From Gp1-AA133 sp964641665 (lineage in GTDB: Bacteria; Acidobacteriota; Terriglobia; Terriglobales; Acidobacteriaceae): a stretch of 64,000 nt of DNA. Within the stretch, counting starts at the first letter, position 1; the number at the start of each line of letters is the position of its first letter. The stretch spans positions 1 to 64,000 of the forward strand of contig CAZXKO010000042.1 of assembly GCA_964641665.1 (NCBI GenBank), written 5' to 3'. Both the position numbers and the translations under genes were made by a program. Of the stretch, positions 32,151-41,253 are shown in pieces. The notes beneath the pieces were generated by a model. It saw only the letters and a program-made list of their open reading frames with translations, was not told the DNA's origin and ran no database searches.

Positions 32151-35144
32151 CTAATTAATCGCGGCTTTCTTCGCCGTCGATGCGGTCGGCAGAGGCTTCT
32201 CCGTGGCAGGGCAGAGGCTGCGGTAGGGGCAAAGACGGCAATGGTAGCCGGGTTTTGGGTCGAACTGCCCCGCGTCGATGCGATCGGCCACGTCTTCAAC
32301 TTTAGCCTTCGCCGCTTCCAGTTGCAGCTTGACCCGAGTGGACGTCACGGCCTGGTTTTCTTCCAGGTTGTAGAAGACGAGCCTGTCGGCCTGGTATCCC
32401 CACTTCTCTCGCGCGGCCAGGGCATAGATGGAAAGCTGCAGGCTGTCGTCTGCATCTTCCTGCGCGCGGGGTTTGCCGGTCTTGTAGTCAATAATGGCCA
32501 CGCGGCCATCCCCGAGATCGTCGATCCGGTCAATCCGTCCCGCCACCGAGGCTTTTCCGATCCGCACCTCGAAGTGCTCCTCGGTATGGAGCACCTTCGG
32601 TGGAGTCCCCCGTCGCAGGACCGCCAGGAAGTCTCGCAACTGCTGCAATCCCTGCTGCTCGTATAGTTCCCGCTGATAGGGGTCGTCGATCACCGATTGT
32701 GCAAGATCGGCGCGAAGCAACTCGATAAGCTCGTCCTCCGCCAAAGGGCGCTCCATACGCACGGAATCGAAATACGTGCGCAGCACCCGATGCATGGTCG
32801 CACCGTATTGCATGGCGGCGGGCACGTCCCGAGGAATTCGCCATTCGCGCTCCAGCTTGAACTGTAGGGGACAGATTTCGTAGCTCTCGACGGCAGTGGC
32901 GCTCAACCGATTCAGGGGAAAGGCCGGAGGCAAGGCGAGCCAATCGGCGGTGCGGGAAATGAATTCAGGTGCAGGCGCAGCGCTGCCGAAGAGGTCGGTC
33001 TGAAACTCACGCGGAGCACGCTGGCTCAGCCAACGCCTCAGTGTAGGGTCTTTGAGCAGTTCGCGAGTCAGGCCCGGGGGCGTCTTGTCTTTTCCGACGC
33101 CCTGTTTTCCGTAAAGCGTGAGAGAGTCGCGCGCGCGAGTCATAGCCACGTAGAACAGGCGACGCTCTTCCTGCTCATGCAATGTCTTGCCGTCCCCTTC
33201 CCCGAGGGAATCGGGGTCGCGCAGGTCCTGTGGAAAGTCAACCAGCGCTTCCTTGTAGGACGACGGAAAGGAATTCGAGGTCGCCCGGATGATAAAAACG
33301 TGAGAGAACTCGAGTCCCTTGGCAGCGTGAGCGGTCATGAGATGGACCGCATCCTGCTCCTTGGATTGCAGGCACACCGCACCGCGCGCCTCGCGGAAGT
33401 AGCGCAAGTAGTCAAGCAGTTCTCCGATGTTCCCCGTCCGGGTAAGCGGCTTTTTCTCCCAGTCCTGAACGAATTTAAGGACAGCTTCCAGCGGAGGGGA
33501 GGCCAGGTCGAAACCGAACTCGCGCACAATAATGTCTAGCGCAGCTCGACTCTTGGCTCCGATCCGGCGTATCTCATCCCGGGTCTTCTGGAGGACACCA
33601 AGCACCGCGGGGCCGCCTTCGATCTGGCTCAACAGCGACACCATGGTCACGTGTCGGCCCTCGGGCTGATCGCGGGGGATCGCACGCATCGCGGCGCGGA
33701 ACTTCTCGGGATTAATGCTGAATCGCGGGAGCGCCGCGACCCGCAGGAGGCTGGCTGCATCCCCAGTAGAGTCAACCGCACCCAGGCACGCGAGCAAATC
33801 GCGCACCTCGGGTGTATCCATCACGTCCATATTCTCAATGATGAAAGGGATGCCCTTTTCCCCAAGTTCGCGCGCGACCTCGTCACGATGGAAATGGGAG
33901 CGGTAGAGCACCGCAAAGTCGCTCCAGCGAGCGCGGAGCTGCCGGCGTTTCTCTTCGATCACCGAGACAATGTCGGCCGACTCAAAGTCCTTGGCAGTGA
34001 GCGGAACAATCTCGACGGGGACGCCGGCTAACGGCTTCCCTTCCGCGAGAGCTCTGTCCTCGCGCGCTGACTTCAGGGGCGAGCGCCGGCAGGCAGGGGG
34101 TGAGGCTTTGCCCCCGACTGATCGGGAATCCGTGGCGAAGACCGGAGGGTTCCTGTCGATCAATGCAAACGAACACTGCAGGATGGGCGTGGTCGAGCGC
34201 TGGTTCTTTTCGAGCACGACCAGCTTCGCGCCAGGAAAATGCCGGTGAAACAATCCGAACGCCGCGCTGGAAGCCCCACGAAAACGGTAGATCGCCTGAT
34301 CCGGATCTCCGACAGCGAAAACGTTGCGCTCCTCCCCCGCTAGCAATGACAGGATCTTGACCTGGGCGAAGTTCGCATCCTGGAATTCGTCAACCAGCAT
34401 GAAGCGTGCGCGCTGTCGCTCCCCCTCGAGCAGCGACGCATCGTGCTGAAGCAAGGTATACGCGCGCGTGATCATGTGGCTGAACGTGCCCAGGTTTCCG
34501 TCCAGCAGCAGTTTCTCCACGGTAGCGAGGACATCCGCGATTTCACGGCAGCGACCGAGAATTTCCTCGTCGGTCACGGTGTCGGCGTCTTTGGATTTGG
34601 TGATTCTGGGCAGCGGTAGTTCACCCAACTCCAGGCGCCGCACGTACTCCGCGTACTTCTCTGGACCCACCAGTTCGTCGTGACAGTGCCGGATGAAGTC
34701 GAGCAGATCGTCGAGGAACTGGGTAACGTTCGCGGCACGCACAAAATAGTTCAGATGCAGGTCGCGCAGGCGCTTGCGCAGAAAGATCCATAGGTCCTTG
34801 TCGTCCAGCAGGTCAAAACCCTTACCGTTCGCTTTCAAGAGCTCGAAGCAGTAGGCATGGAAGGTGGTTGCCCGAAGTCCGGAGACATCCATCCCCCGCA
34901 GCTCTGCCTGCACCCGATCGCGCATCTCCCGAGCGGCATTGTCGGTATAAGTCAAAGCAAGGATTTCACTCGGGCGCGCATGACCTTCCCGGATAAGGCT
35001 GGAGATTCGGCGAGTTAGAACCGTCGTCTTCCCCGTGCCGGCGCCCGCCACGACCAACATCGGCCCGGAAACGTGCTGGATAGCCTCTTGTTGCCGCTCG
35101 TCGGGAGTGATCAAACTGGAACGGGACGTGGACTTCGACACCAT
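32151..35144 (-). CDS. UvrD-family helicase fused to a Fe-S PD-(D/E)XK nuclease
   Basis: About 997 residues from the ATG at 35144; the frame is open for 82 more codons, but the homologous part begins here (LITPDERQQEAIQHVSGPML). Walker A is VVAGAGTGKTTVL, motif Ia LALTYTDNAAREM, motif II FMLVDEFQDANFAQ, motif III AVGDPDQAIYRFRG and motif V MTAHAAKGLEFSHVF. The C-terminal ~250 residues form an AddB/Cas4-like nuclease, with GRIDRIDDLGDGRVAIIDYK then TGK as the catalytic core. A four-Cys iron-sulfur cluster is expected; one Cys lies upstream (SYEICPLQF) and the final three are in YHCRLCPYRSLCP. It resembles AdnA or AddA-AddB functions merged in one chain, so a role in double-strand-break end processing is likely. 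Follows rsmE by 52 bp on the same strand. Confidence 0.88.
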   Translation of the reverse strand: MVSKSTSRSSLITPDERQQEAIQHVSGPMLVVAGAGTGKTTVLTRRISSLIREGHARPSEILALTYTDNAAREMRDRVQAELRGMDVSGLRATTFHAYCFELLKANGKGFDLLDDKDLWIFLRKRLRDLHLNYFVRAANVTQFLDDLLDFIRHCHDELVGPEKYAEYVRRLELGELPLPRITKSKDADTVTDEEILGRCREIADVLATVEKLLLDGNLGTFSHMITRAYTLLQHDASLLEGERQRARFMLVDEFQDANFAQVKILSLLAGEERNVFAVGDPDQAIYRFRGASSAAFGLFHRHFPGAKLVVLEKNQRSTTPILQCSFALIDRNPPVFATDSRSVGGKASPPACRRSPLKSAREDRALAEGKPLAGVPVEIVPLTAKDFESADIVSVIEEKRRQLRARWSDFAVLYRSHFHRDEVARELGEKGIPFIIENMDVMDTPEVRDLLACLGAVDSTGDAASLLRVAALPRFSINPEKFRAAMRAIPRDQPEGRHVTMVSLLSQIEGGPAVLGVLQKTRDEIRRIGAKSRAALDIIVREFGFDLASPPLEAVLKFVQDWEKKPLTRTGNIGELLDYLRYFREARGAVCLQSKEQDAVHLMTAHAAKGLEFSHVFIIRATSNSFPSSYKEALVDFPQDLRDPDSLGEGDGKTLHEQEERRLFYVAMTRARDSLTLYGKQGVGKDKTPPGLTRELLKDPTLRRWLSQRAPREFQTDLFGSAAPAPEFISRTADWLALPPAFPLNRLSATAVESYEICPLQFKLEREWRIPRDVPAAMQYGATMHRVLRTYFDSVRMERPLAEDELIELLRADLAQSVIDDPYQRELYEQQGLQQLRDFLAVLRRGTPPKVLHTEEHFEVRIGKASVAGRIDRIDDLGDGRVAIIDYKTGKPRAQEDADDSLQLSIYALAAREKWGYQADRLVFYNLEENQAVTSTRVKLQLEAAKAKVEDVADRIDAGQFDPKPGYHCRLCPYRSLCPATEKPLPTASTAKKAAIN

Positions 35145-35196
35145 TGACCGGAGCATAGCAGAGGTAGTTGTGGATGTCCCTGTGCGAATCTGTGCC

Positions 35197-35913
35197 TCAC
35201 TCAGACAGCTCGGAGAGGGCGATCGCCGTAGCAGCGATGGCCGCCGTCTCGGCGCGCAAGATGGTGTTGCCGAGGGATGCTGCCTTCCAACCACCCTGAG
35301 AAAACAGCGCGACTTCTTCCTCGGCCCAGCCGCCTTCAGGACCGACAGCAAGCAGCAAATCGCTGGACGGAGAGCGTGATTGCAGCACATCCTTGAGAGT
35401 GACTTGTTGCTCAGCTTCAGCCAGCAAGATTCGGGTCGAGGCTGTCAAGGCTACGGCCTCTTTGAGTTTCAGTGGCAGCATCACCTCGGGAGGCGTCGAG
35501 CGACGGGATTGTTCGGCCGCCTGACGCACAATGCGCTCCCAGCGTTCTACCCGTTTGGCTGCCGATGCCGCCAGGTGAGCGTCGGTCCGGCGGGCTACGA
35601 GGGGAACAATGCGCGACACACCGAGTTCGGTGCACTTCTCGATCGCCCACTCCATCCGATCAAACTTGAAAATTGCCAGCAAAAGGCTGATGTTCGGCAC
35701 TTCTGCTGCCGCGATCTCGTCCCCCAGTTCGAATTCAACACGCTGGTCCGTCACTTTGGTGATGCGGCCCGCGCGTATCGTGCCCCCGCTGACGATGTCG
35801 CATTCCTGCCCGACGCGCGCGCGAAGAACTCTCACAAGATGTTCTGCGTGCGCTCCAACCAGGGCAGCATGATTCCCAGAAGATTCGTCGGCGATCCAGC
35901 GGCGGCGGGTCAT
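35197..35913 (-). CDS. rsmE: 16S rRNA (uracil-1498-N3)-methyltransferase RsmE
   Basis: 238 residues from the ATG at 35913 (MTRRRWIADE); the frame extends 14 codons further up. An N-terminal PUA-like domain (HLVRVLRARVGQECDIVSGG) is followed by the SPOUT methyltransferase knot with LAVGPEGGWAEEEVALF and ASLGNTILRAETAAIAA, both RsmE signatures. It methylates U1498 of 16S rRNA in the assembled 30S subunit. Located 95 bp downstream of dnaJ, the common hrcA-grpE-dnaJ-rsmE order. Confidence 0.93.
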   Translation of the reverse strand: MTRRRWIADESSGNHAALVGAHAEHLVRVLRARVGQECDIVSGGTIRAGRITKVTDQRVEFELGDEIAAAEVPNISLLLAIFKFDRMEWAIEKCTELGVSRIVPLVARRTDAHLAASAAKRVERWERIVRQAAEQSRRSTPPEVMLPLKLKEAVALTASTRILLAEAEQQVTLKDVLQSRSPSSDLLLAVGPEGGWAEEEVALFSQGGWKAASLGNTILRAETAAIAATAIALSELSE

Positions 35914-36007
35914 GAGTTGGGAATCGGGAACGGGCCGAGACAAACCCCTTGGCAAGCCGGACCCGGCGCCCGTGCTACTTCGAACAGCACCGTGCTACTA
36001 GCCCGCG

Positions 36008-37153
36008 CTATCCGAAGATGTCCTTCATCTTCTCCACCAGCGTGCTGCGCTGCGGCTTGTTCTCGACGTGCGTCAGCCCGTCGAGTTCCTGCAGCAGTTC
36101 ACGCTGGCGCTTGTTGAGCTTGCCCGGCGTCTGCACCCGAACCTCGACGAACAGGTCGCCCTTCCCACGGCTGTTGAGCACTGGCACTCCCTTGTTCTTC
36201 AGGCGGAAAGTCGTGCCCGACTGCGTGCCTTCGGGGATTTTCAGACCTTGCTCGCCCTCCAGAGTAGGCACTCGAATCTCAGTGCCAAGAGCCGCCTGCG
36301 TAAAGGAGATCGGGATCACGCAGTGCAGGTCGTTGCCTTCACGTGAAAAGAAGGCATGCTCTTTCACATGCAAGACGACGTAGAGATCGCCCGCCGGCCC
36401 TCCAAAAGCTCCCGCTTCGCCGTATCCCGTGAACCGGATCCGAGTCCCGTCCTCCACGCCAGCCGGAACTTTTGCCTCTACAGTTCGCTGCCGCAGCACT
36501 CTGCCCTCGCCCTTGCACTTGGGGCAGGGATCGGTAATCACGGTGCCCACTCCCTGACAGGTTGGGCAGGTACGCGCCATGGAGAAAAATCCTTGCTGAT
36601 AACGCACCTGCCCTCTGCCCTGGCACGAGCGGCAGGTGACCGGAGACTTTCCCGGCGCAGCCCCGGAACCGGAGCAATCCTCGCAGGCTTCGTGACGGCG
36701 AACCGTGACCTGGGTCTCCGTGCCGAACACGGCCTCTTCGAACTGAAGTGTAAGATCTTCGCGCAGATCCGGACCACGTTGCGCGCGCGTGCGGCGCCGG
36801 CCGCCCCCCGTCGCCCCACCGAAAATATCCCCGAAACCAAAGAACTCGCCAAAGATGTCACTGAGGTCCTGGAACGCGTTGGGGTCGAATCCTCCGGCCC
36901 CCCCTCCAGCGGAACTCGCCACCCCAGCGTGTCCGAAGCGGTCATACATCGAGCGCTTTTCGCCGTCGATCAGCACGGCGTAGGCTTCGGTGACTTCCCT
37001 GAACCTTTCTTCTGCATCCGGATTGTTCGGGTTACGGTCCGGGTGGTACTGCATGGCGAGCTTGCGATACGCGCTCTTCACCTCCTGCTCCGTGCAGGTG
37101 CGCGTGACGCCCAATACCTCGTAGTAGTCGCGTTTGCCGTTACTGGTCAGAAT
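36008..37153 (-). CDS. dnaJ: chaperone protein DnaJ, apparent ATT start
   Basis: 381 residues if begun at 37153. The J domain has RDYYEVLGVTRTCTEQEVKS and the HPD motif YHPDRNPNN. The Gly/Phe region is GFGDIFGGATGGG. Four zinc repeats follow (CEDCSGSG, CRSCQGRG, CPTCQGVG, CPKCKGEG), then the substrate domain. Full-length type I DnaJ, co-chaperone of DnaK. No ATG or GTG precedes the J domain. The only strong Shine-Dalgarno (GGGGAGAAAG, 37157-37166) points to ATT at 37153, giving a protein that begins I-L-T-S-N-G-K-R. The alternative is a TTG at 37216 inside grpE without a ribosome-binding site. ATT starts are known for infC. No dnaK is in the window. Confidence 0.9.
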   Translation of the reverse strand: MLTSNGKRDYYEVLGVTRTCTEQEVKSAYRKLAMQYHPDRNPNNPDAEERFREVTEAYAVLIDGEKRSMYDRFGHAGVASSAGGGAGGFDPNAFQDLSDIFGEFFGFGDIFGGATGGGRRRTRAQRGPDLREDLTLQFEEAVFGTETQVTVRRHEACEDCSGSGAAPGKSPVTCRSCQGRGQVRYQQGFFSMARTCPTCQGVGTVITDPCPKCKGEGRVLRQRTVEAKVPAGVEDGTRIRFTGYGEAGAFGGPAGDLYVVLHVKEHAFFSREGNDLHCVIPISFTQAALGTEIRVPTLEGEQGLKIPEGTQSGTTFRLKNKGVPVLNSRGKGDLFVEVRVQTPGKLNKRQRELLQELDGLTHVENKPQRSTLVEKMKDIFG

Positions 37154-37193
37154 GGCTTTCTCCCCGCTTCCCCAAGAACGTTGTGATAAGGGA

Positions 37194-37781
37194 TCAGTGC
37201 TTCGAATTCCTGGCAACCCTCACCATCGCCGGCCGCAAGAGCCGATCTTTGAGCTTATAACCGCGCTGCAGTTCATCGATCACCTGGTGGTCGGGAACTT
37301 CGGTGGTCTCCACCATGTCGATCGCCTCGTGCACGTGCGGGTCAAACAACTCACCTTTGGCCGGCACGGCACGAACCCCGAGCTTGGCGAGCGCGTCCTG
37401 CAATTGCTTGTAAATCAGTTCGACCCCGCCCCGGAACTCGTTCAACTGTGTCGCCGGAGCTTGCAGGGCTCGTTCGAAGCTGTCGAAAGCCGGCAGTAGC
37501 GCTTTGATGGCATCCGCGGTCGCAAAGTCCCGGAACTCCTGCTGTTCGCGCGCCGCACGCTTGCGGGTGTTTTCGAACTCAGCCTGCAACCTTGCCAGCC
37601 GGTCCAGCAGCGTGTCCCTCTCGACTTTGAGCTTCTGCAGTTCGGTATCCGATGAAGCCCCAATTTCCGACACATTCCCGGACGGGGCCCCGCCCTCGTC
37701 GCCTTCGTCGGAGGCGGGAAGTTCGTGCTCGAGATCGAGCTCCTGAGGATCTACCCGTGACTTTCCGTTTGTCTTCGCCAT
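37194..37781 (-). CDS. grpE: nucleotide exchange factor GrpE
   Basis: 195 residues. An acidic disordered N terminus (ELDLEHELPASDEGDEGGAP) precedes the long coiled coil (LKVERDTLLDRLARLQAEFE, then NTRKRAAREQ) and the beta domain containing DPHVHEAIDMVETTEVPDHQ. It releases ADP from DnaK. 8 bp after hrcA and before dnaJ in one operon. Confidence 0.93.
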   Translation of the reverse strand: MAKTNGKSRVDPQELDLEHELPASDEGDEGGAPSGNVSEIGASSDTELQKLKVERDTLLDRLARLQAEFENTRKRAAREQQEFRDFATADAIKALLPAFDSFERALQAPATQLNEFRGGVELIYKQLQDALAKLGVRAVPAKGELFDPHVHEAIDMVETTEVPDHQVIDELQRGYKLKDRLLRPAMVRVARNSKH

Positions 37782-37789
37782 AAAACTAC

Positions 37790-38833
37790 CTATTCTGATT
37801 CGTTGAGGATTTTGTCGAAGAGCCGCGCGATGTAAGAAACGGCGGTCATCGTGTGCTGGTAGTCGATGCGCGTCGGCCCGATCACGGCGAGCGATCCCAT
37901 AACTTCATTGCCCACGCGCGCCGGGGCACCGATCAGCACGAAATTGCTCATCGAGGGCAGCGCCTCGTCCAGCCCAATCACCACCCGCACCGCCTCCTGT
38001 TTCGTGTCGAGGTAGGCGCTCAACAGTTTGACAATCTTCCCTTTCTCTTCGAGTGTCTTCAGCATGTCTTGCAGACGCTGCCGGTCCTGCTCGTTGGCGA
38101 CCAGGTTGGATGCGCCTTCCACGAAAACTGCCTCCGTACCCTGTTCGGCGGTCAGAGCTCCCTGTTTGTAGAGCTGCTCGAGCGACTGCATCAGCCGGTC
38201 ATACTCGCTGCGCTCCTGTTCGATGCGGTGTTGCAGCTCGACGCGCAAACTGTCCATGGTCCAGCCGCGGAAGTTCTCGTTGATATAGCGTGCGGCCACA
38301 TCCAGGTCCGCTTGCAGAATGTCCAGGCGCAACACGCGATCGCGCACCAGCCCCGACCGTGTAACTACCACCGCCAGCACTTTCTGATCACCGAGTCGAG
38401 AAAAATACACGTGCTCCAGCGCGTTCTTCGGGCCAGTGGCCGCGATCGCCACTCCCACGTTGCGGGAAACCAGCGAGAGCACACGCGACGTGCGCTCCAT
38501 GAACTCCTGCACGTCGGTGATGCCGGTCAGTGAGTCATGGATGATGTTCTCATCCTCGTGCGACAAGTGCGCCTCACCGCTGATCTGCTCCACGTAATAC
38601 CGGTACGCCTCCGTCGTCGGGATGCGCCCAGCCGACGTGTGAGGCTGTTCCAGATACCCGGCATCGGAAAGATCCGCCATCACGTTACGGATCGTAGCTG
38701 CACTCAGGCCCTCCGGGTTCGAGCGCGACAGCACACGCGAACCCACCGGCTCACCAGTGGCAATGAACGTCTCCACAATCGCGGTAAGAATTTCGCGTTC
38801 TCGATGACCAATCGATCCAGACGGCGCCATCAT
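37790..38833 (-). CDS. hrcA: heat-inducible transcription repressor HrcA
   Basis: 347 residues. Winged HTH with GEPVGSRVLSRSNPEGLSAA and TIRNVMADLSDAGYLEQPHT, then the GAF-like HrcA core (VLIGAPARVGNEVMGSLAVI, then GPTRIDYQHTMTAVSYIA). It represses chaperone operons at normal temperature by binding CIRCE elements. Start near 38833; two consecutive ATGs directly follow AGAAGG. First gene of hrcA-grpE-dnaJ-rsmE. No consensus CIRCE is visible upstream, which is unusual. Confidence 0.93.
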   Translation of the reverse strand: MMAPSGSIGHREREILTAIVETFIATGEPVGSRVLSRSNPEGLSAATIRNVMADLSDAGYLEQPHTSAGRIPTTEAYRYYVEQISGEAHLSHEDENIIHDSLTGITDVQEFMERTSRVLSLVSRNVGVAIAATGPKNALEHVYFSRLGDQKVLAVVVTRSGLVRDRVLRLDILQADLDVAARYINENFRGWTMDSLRVELQHRIEQERSEYDRLMQSLEQLYKQGALTAEQGTEAVFVEGASNLVANEQDRQRLQDMLKTLEEKGKIVKLLSAYLDTKQEAVRVVIGLDEALPSMSNFVLIGAPARVGNEVMGSLAVIGPTRIDYQHTMTAVSYIARLFDKILNESE

Positions 38834-38934
38834 CCTTCTTCTTGTATCACCTTGCGCGGGAGCCCGGAAGTCACCTTTCGCAGCCCTTCGCCTGATCTAC
38901 ACCTTAACCACTTTAGATGCTTAAACTTAGACAA

Positions 38935-38990
38935 AGATTCAACAGGAATCTCTACCATTAATTCTAGGAACTTGAGCGAATCACTGTCAA
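38935..38990 (-). promoter_or_regulatory. putative hrcA operon promoter and inverted repeat
   Basis: On the minus strand TTGACA (38990-38985) and TAGAAT (38966-38961) are 18 bp apart. Just downstream, at the expected start of transcription, lies AGATTC-N5-GAATCT (38935-38951), a perfect 6-bp inverted repeat. The ATG of hrcA follows about 120 bp later. The repeat does not match CIRCE (TTAGCACTC-N9-GAGTGCTAA). Confidence 0.55.
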
Positions 38991-39102
38991 GTATTGGCCG
39001 GTCTAGAGGGCGATAGGGCACCGGCACTTTCGCCCTTCTAACAGCGCCATTGCGATATGCTGGCAAGCCCCCGCATTCTCCGCTCCCGGGCTCAGGACCA
39101 TC

Positions 39103-40245
39103 GTGAAACGAAAACCCCACGTGGCCGTGATTGGTGCTGGCGCGTTTGGCGGATGGACCGCCCTTTATCTCTCACGCCGAGGCGCAAAGGTCACCCTGGT
39201 TGACACCTGGGGACCTGGTAATTCCCGAGCCTCCTCTGGCGGAGAAACGCGAGTCATCCGCGGTACCTACGGACCCGATCAGCGCTACACCGCGATGGCG
39301 GCTCGCGCCTTGCAGTTGTGGCGCGAGAACGAGCGCAGGTGGAAGACCCAATTTCTCCATCGCACCGGAGTCCTTTGGATGGCTGCCGGTGGCGACGACA
39401 CCTGGGAGCGCGGTTCGATCGAACAACTGAAAGATGCCAAGATCTCATTTCAACACCTGTCGACTCGCGATCTGACCAAGCGCTGGCCGCAAGTTAATTT
39501 TGAAGGCGTCGAGTGGGGAGTCTTTGAACCCGAGAGCGGATTCCTAACGGCCCGAGTCGCGTGTCGTAAAGTGGTCGATGGCTTCGTGGCCGAGGGCGGG
39601 GAGTATCGGCAGGCTGCGGTACCGGGAGACGAATTGGACTCCGGCCTTTGGAAAGCCATCGCGCTTTCCGACGGATCGCAGCTCAAGGCCGACCGCTATG
39701 TCTTCGCCTGCGGGCCGTGGATGGCTCGGCTCTTCCCTCAGACCATCGGAAGCAAAATTCAATCGACCAAGCAGGACGTCTTTTTCTTCGGCCCTCCGCC
39801 CGGCGATCCCCGCTTCGACGAGCAGCACTTGCCCGTGTGGGCCGATCATCGCAGACGCTTCATGTATGGAATCCCCGGCAACGAGGGTCGTGGATTCAAG
39901 ATCGCCGACGACACGCGCGGGCCGACCTTCGATCCCACCGCGGGCGAGCGCGTCGTCGACGAGGAACGCTTGCGAGTGGCTCGGGATTACATCGCGTTCC
40001 GCTTCCCCGGAATGAAGGATGCACCCCTGGTGGAAACACGCGTCTGCCAATACGAACAGACTCCCGACGCACATTTCCTGATCGATCGCCATCCCGTAGC
40101 CGAGCATCTGTGGCTTTTAGGCGGAGGTTCAGGGCACGGATTTAAGCACGGACCCGCGCTGGGAGAGCTGGTCGCAACAATGGTGCTGGAGGAACTCGAA
40201 CCGGAACCTTGTTGGAGACTGAATCGCTTCTCCAAGAAAAATTGA
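39103..40245 (+). CDS. FAD-dependent amine oxidase of the DAO family (sarcosine/N-methyl-amino-acid oxidase-like)
   Basis: 380 residues from a GTG at 39103 with AGGA upstream. The Rossmann FAD motif is VAVIGAGAFGGWTALYLSRR, the second nucleotide contact SRASSGGETRVIRGTYG, and the C-terminal FAD motif LWLLGGGSGHGFKHGPALG. This is typical of monomeric sarcosine oxidase or N-methyltryptophan oxidase, which oxidise N-methylated or secondary amino acids. The family's covalent-FAD cysteine is not clearly placed in this sequence; VCQYEQTPDAHFLID matches the region where it lies (Cys in CxYxxTPD), so covalent flavin is plausible. Monocistronic. Confidence 0.85.
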   Translation: MKRKPHVAVIGAGAFGGWTALYLSRRGAKVTLVDTWGPGNSRASSGGETRVIRGTYGPDQRYTAMAARALQLWRENERRWKTQFLHRTGVLWMAAGGDDTWERGSIEQLKDAKISFQHLSTRDLTKRWPQVNFEGVEWGVFEPESGFLTARVACRKVVDGFVAEGGEYRQAAVPGDELDSGLWKAIALSDGSQLKADRYVFACGPWMARLFPQTIGSKIQSTKQDVFFFGPPPGDPRFDEQHLPVWADHRRRFMYGIPGNEGRGFKIADDTRGPTFDPTAGERVVDEERLRVARDYIAFRFPGMKDAPLVETRVCQYEQTPDAHFLIDRHPVAEHLWLLGGGSGHGFKHGPALGELVATMVLEELEPEPCWRLNRFSKKN

Positions 40246-40275
40246 TCCCCTTGCCTGGCGTCGCGAACGCGCTCT

Positions 40276-41124
40276 CTACTGAATCTGGATCACAGGCTCG
40301 GCCGCGGCCGCCCGTATCTCGTCCACCCTCGCAATGACCCGGCGGGCAAACTCGTAAAGCGATTTGGCGTGTGGCGAGTTCTCCCCTTGCAGCACGGCCG
40401 GATTCCCTGTGTCGCCCGACTTGCGCAACTCGGGATCCAGTTGGATCGCGCCTAGGAAGGCGACCCCAAACTGCAGCGCGGTTCTTTCCGCGCCCCCGCG
40501 GGAGAAAATATCAATCTCGTGGCTGCAGTGTGGGCAGACGAAGAAGCTCATGTTCTCGACCACACCAATCAGATCGACTTTCATCTGGCGGAACATCTCG
40601 ATGGCCTTGCGTCCATCCTGCAAGGAGACATCCGACGGTGTGGAGACTACGACCGCACCGGTGAGCGGAACAGTCTGAATGAGCGACAAAGCAACATCTC
40701 CCGTCCCCGGGGGCAAGTCGATGATCAGGTAGTCCAGTTGTCCCCACTCCACTGAACCCAGGAACTGCCGAATGATCTGGTGCAGCATCGGGCCGCGCCA
40801 GATGATGGGTTTGTCACCCGGGTTCAAAAGCCCCACCGAGATGACCTTCAGGCCGAACGCGTGAATCGGCTCGATGCGTTCCTTACCGGTGGCCTTCGGC
40901 TGCGCGTTCGTGCCCAGCATCAGGGGAACATTGGGACCGTACACATCCGCGTCCAGCAGGCCAACTTTGTACCCCAGCTTTCCCAGCGCTACCGCGAGAT
41001 TTACCGACAAAGTGGTCTTCCCGACCCCGCCCTTGCCGGAACCAACCGCGATGATGTTGGAAACGCCGGGCAATGGTTGCGGTGACGGAGGCTGCTGACC
41101 AGGCTGCGCGTGCATGTGGCTCAA
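40276..41124 (-). CDS. Mrp/NBP35-type P-loop iron-sulfur carrier ATPase
   Basis: 282 residues. The deviant Walker A motif is VGSGKGGVGKTTLSVNLAVA and the switch region LLDADVYGPNVPLMLG. The C-terminal CxxC (FFVCPHCSHEIDIF) is the bridging Fe-S site between dimer subunits. It would carry and transfer [4Fe-4S] clusters to apo-proteins in the cytoplasm. The N-terminal MIP18/DUF59 domain found in many bacterial Mrp proteins is absent; the protein starts with a short Pro/Gln-rich tail. Monocistronic. Confidence 0.92.
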   Translation of the reverse strand: MSHMHAQPGQQPPSPQPLPGVSNIIAVGSGKGGVGKTTLSVNLAVALGKLGYKVGLLDADVYGPNVPLMLGTNAQPKATGKERIEPIHAFGLKVISVGLLNPGDKPIIWRGPMLHQIIRQFLGSVEWGQLDYLIIDLPPGTGDVALSLIQTVPLTGAVVVSTPSDVSLQDGRKAIEMFRQMKVDLIGVVENMSFFVCPHCSHEIDIFSRGGAERTALQFGVAFLGAIQLDPELRKSGDTGNPAVLQGENSPHAKSLYEFARRVIARVDEIRAAAAEPVIQIQ

Positions 41125-41253
41125 GGGATCACCCTCCAGACCGGCCGTGGAAGAAGGCCGAAACTCTGATTATACAAGCGCATTACGTTGAGGGTGTGAC
41201 GCCCCGCGGTCTCTGATCGCCAGCTTTCCTTTGGCGCTCTGGATCTGACGCCG

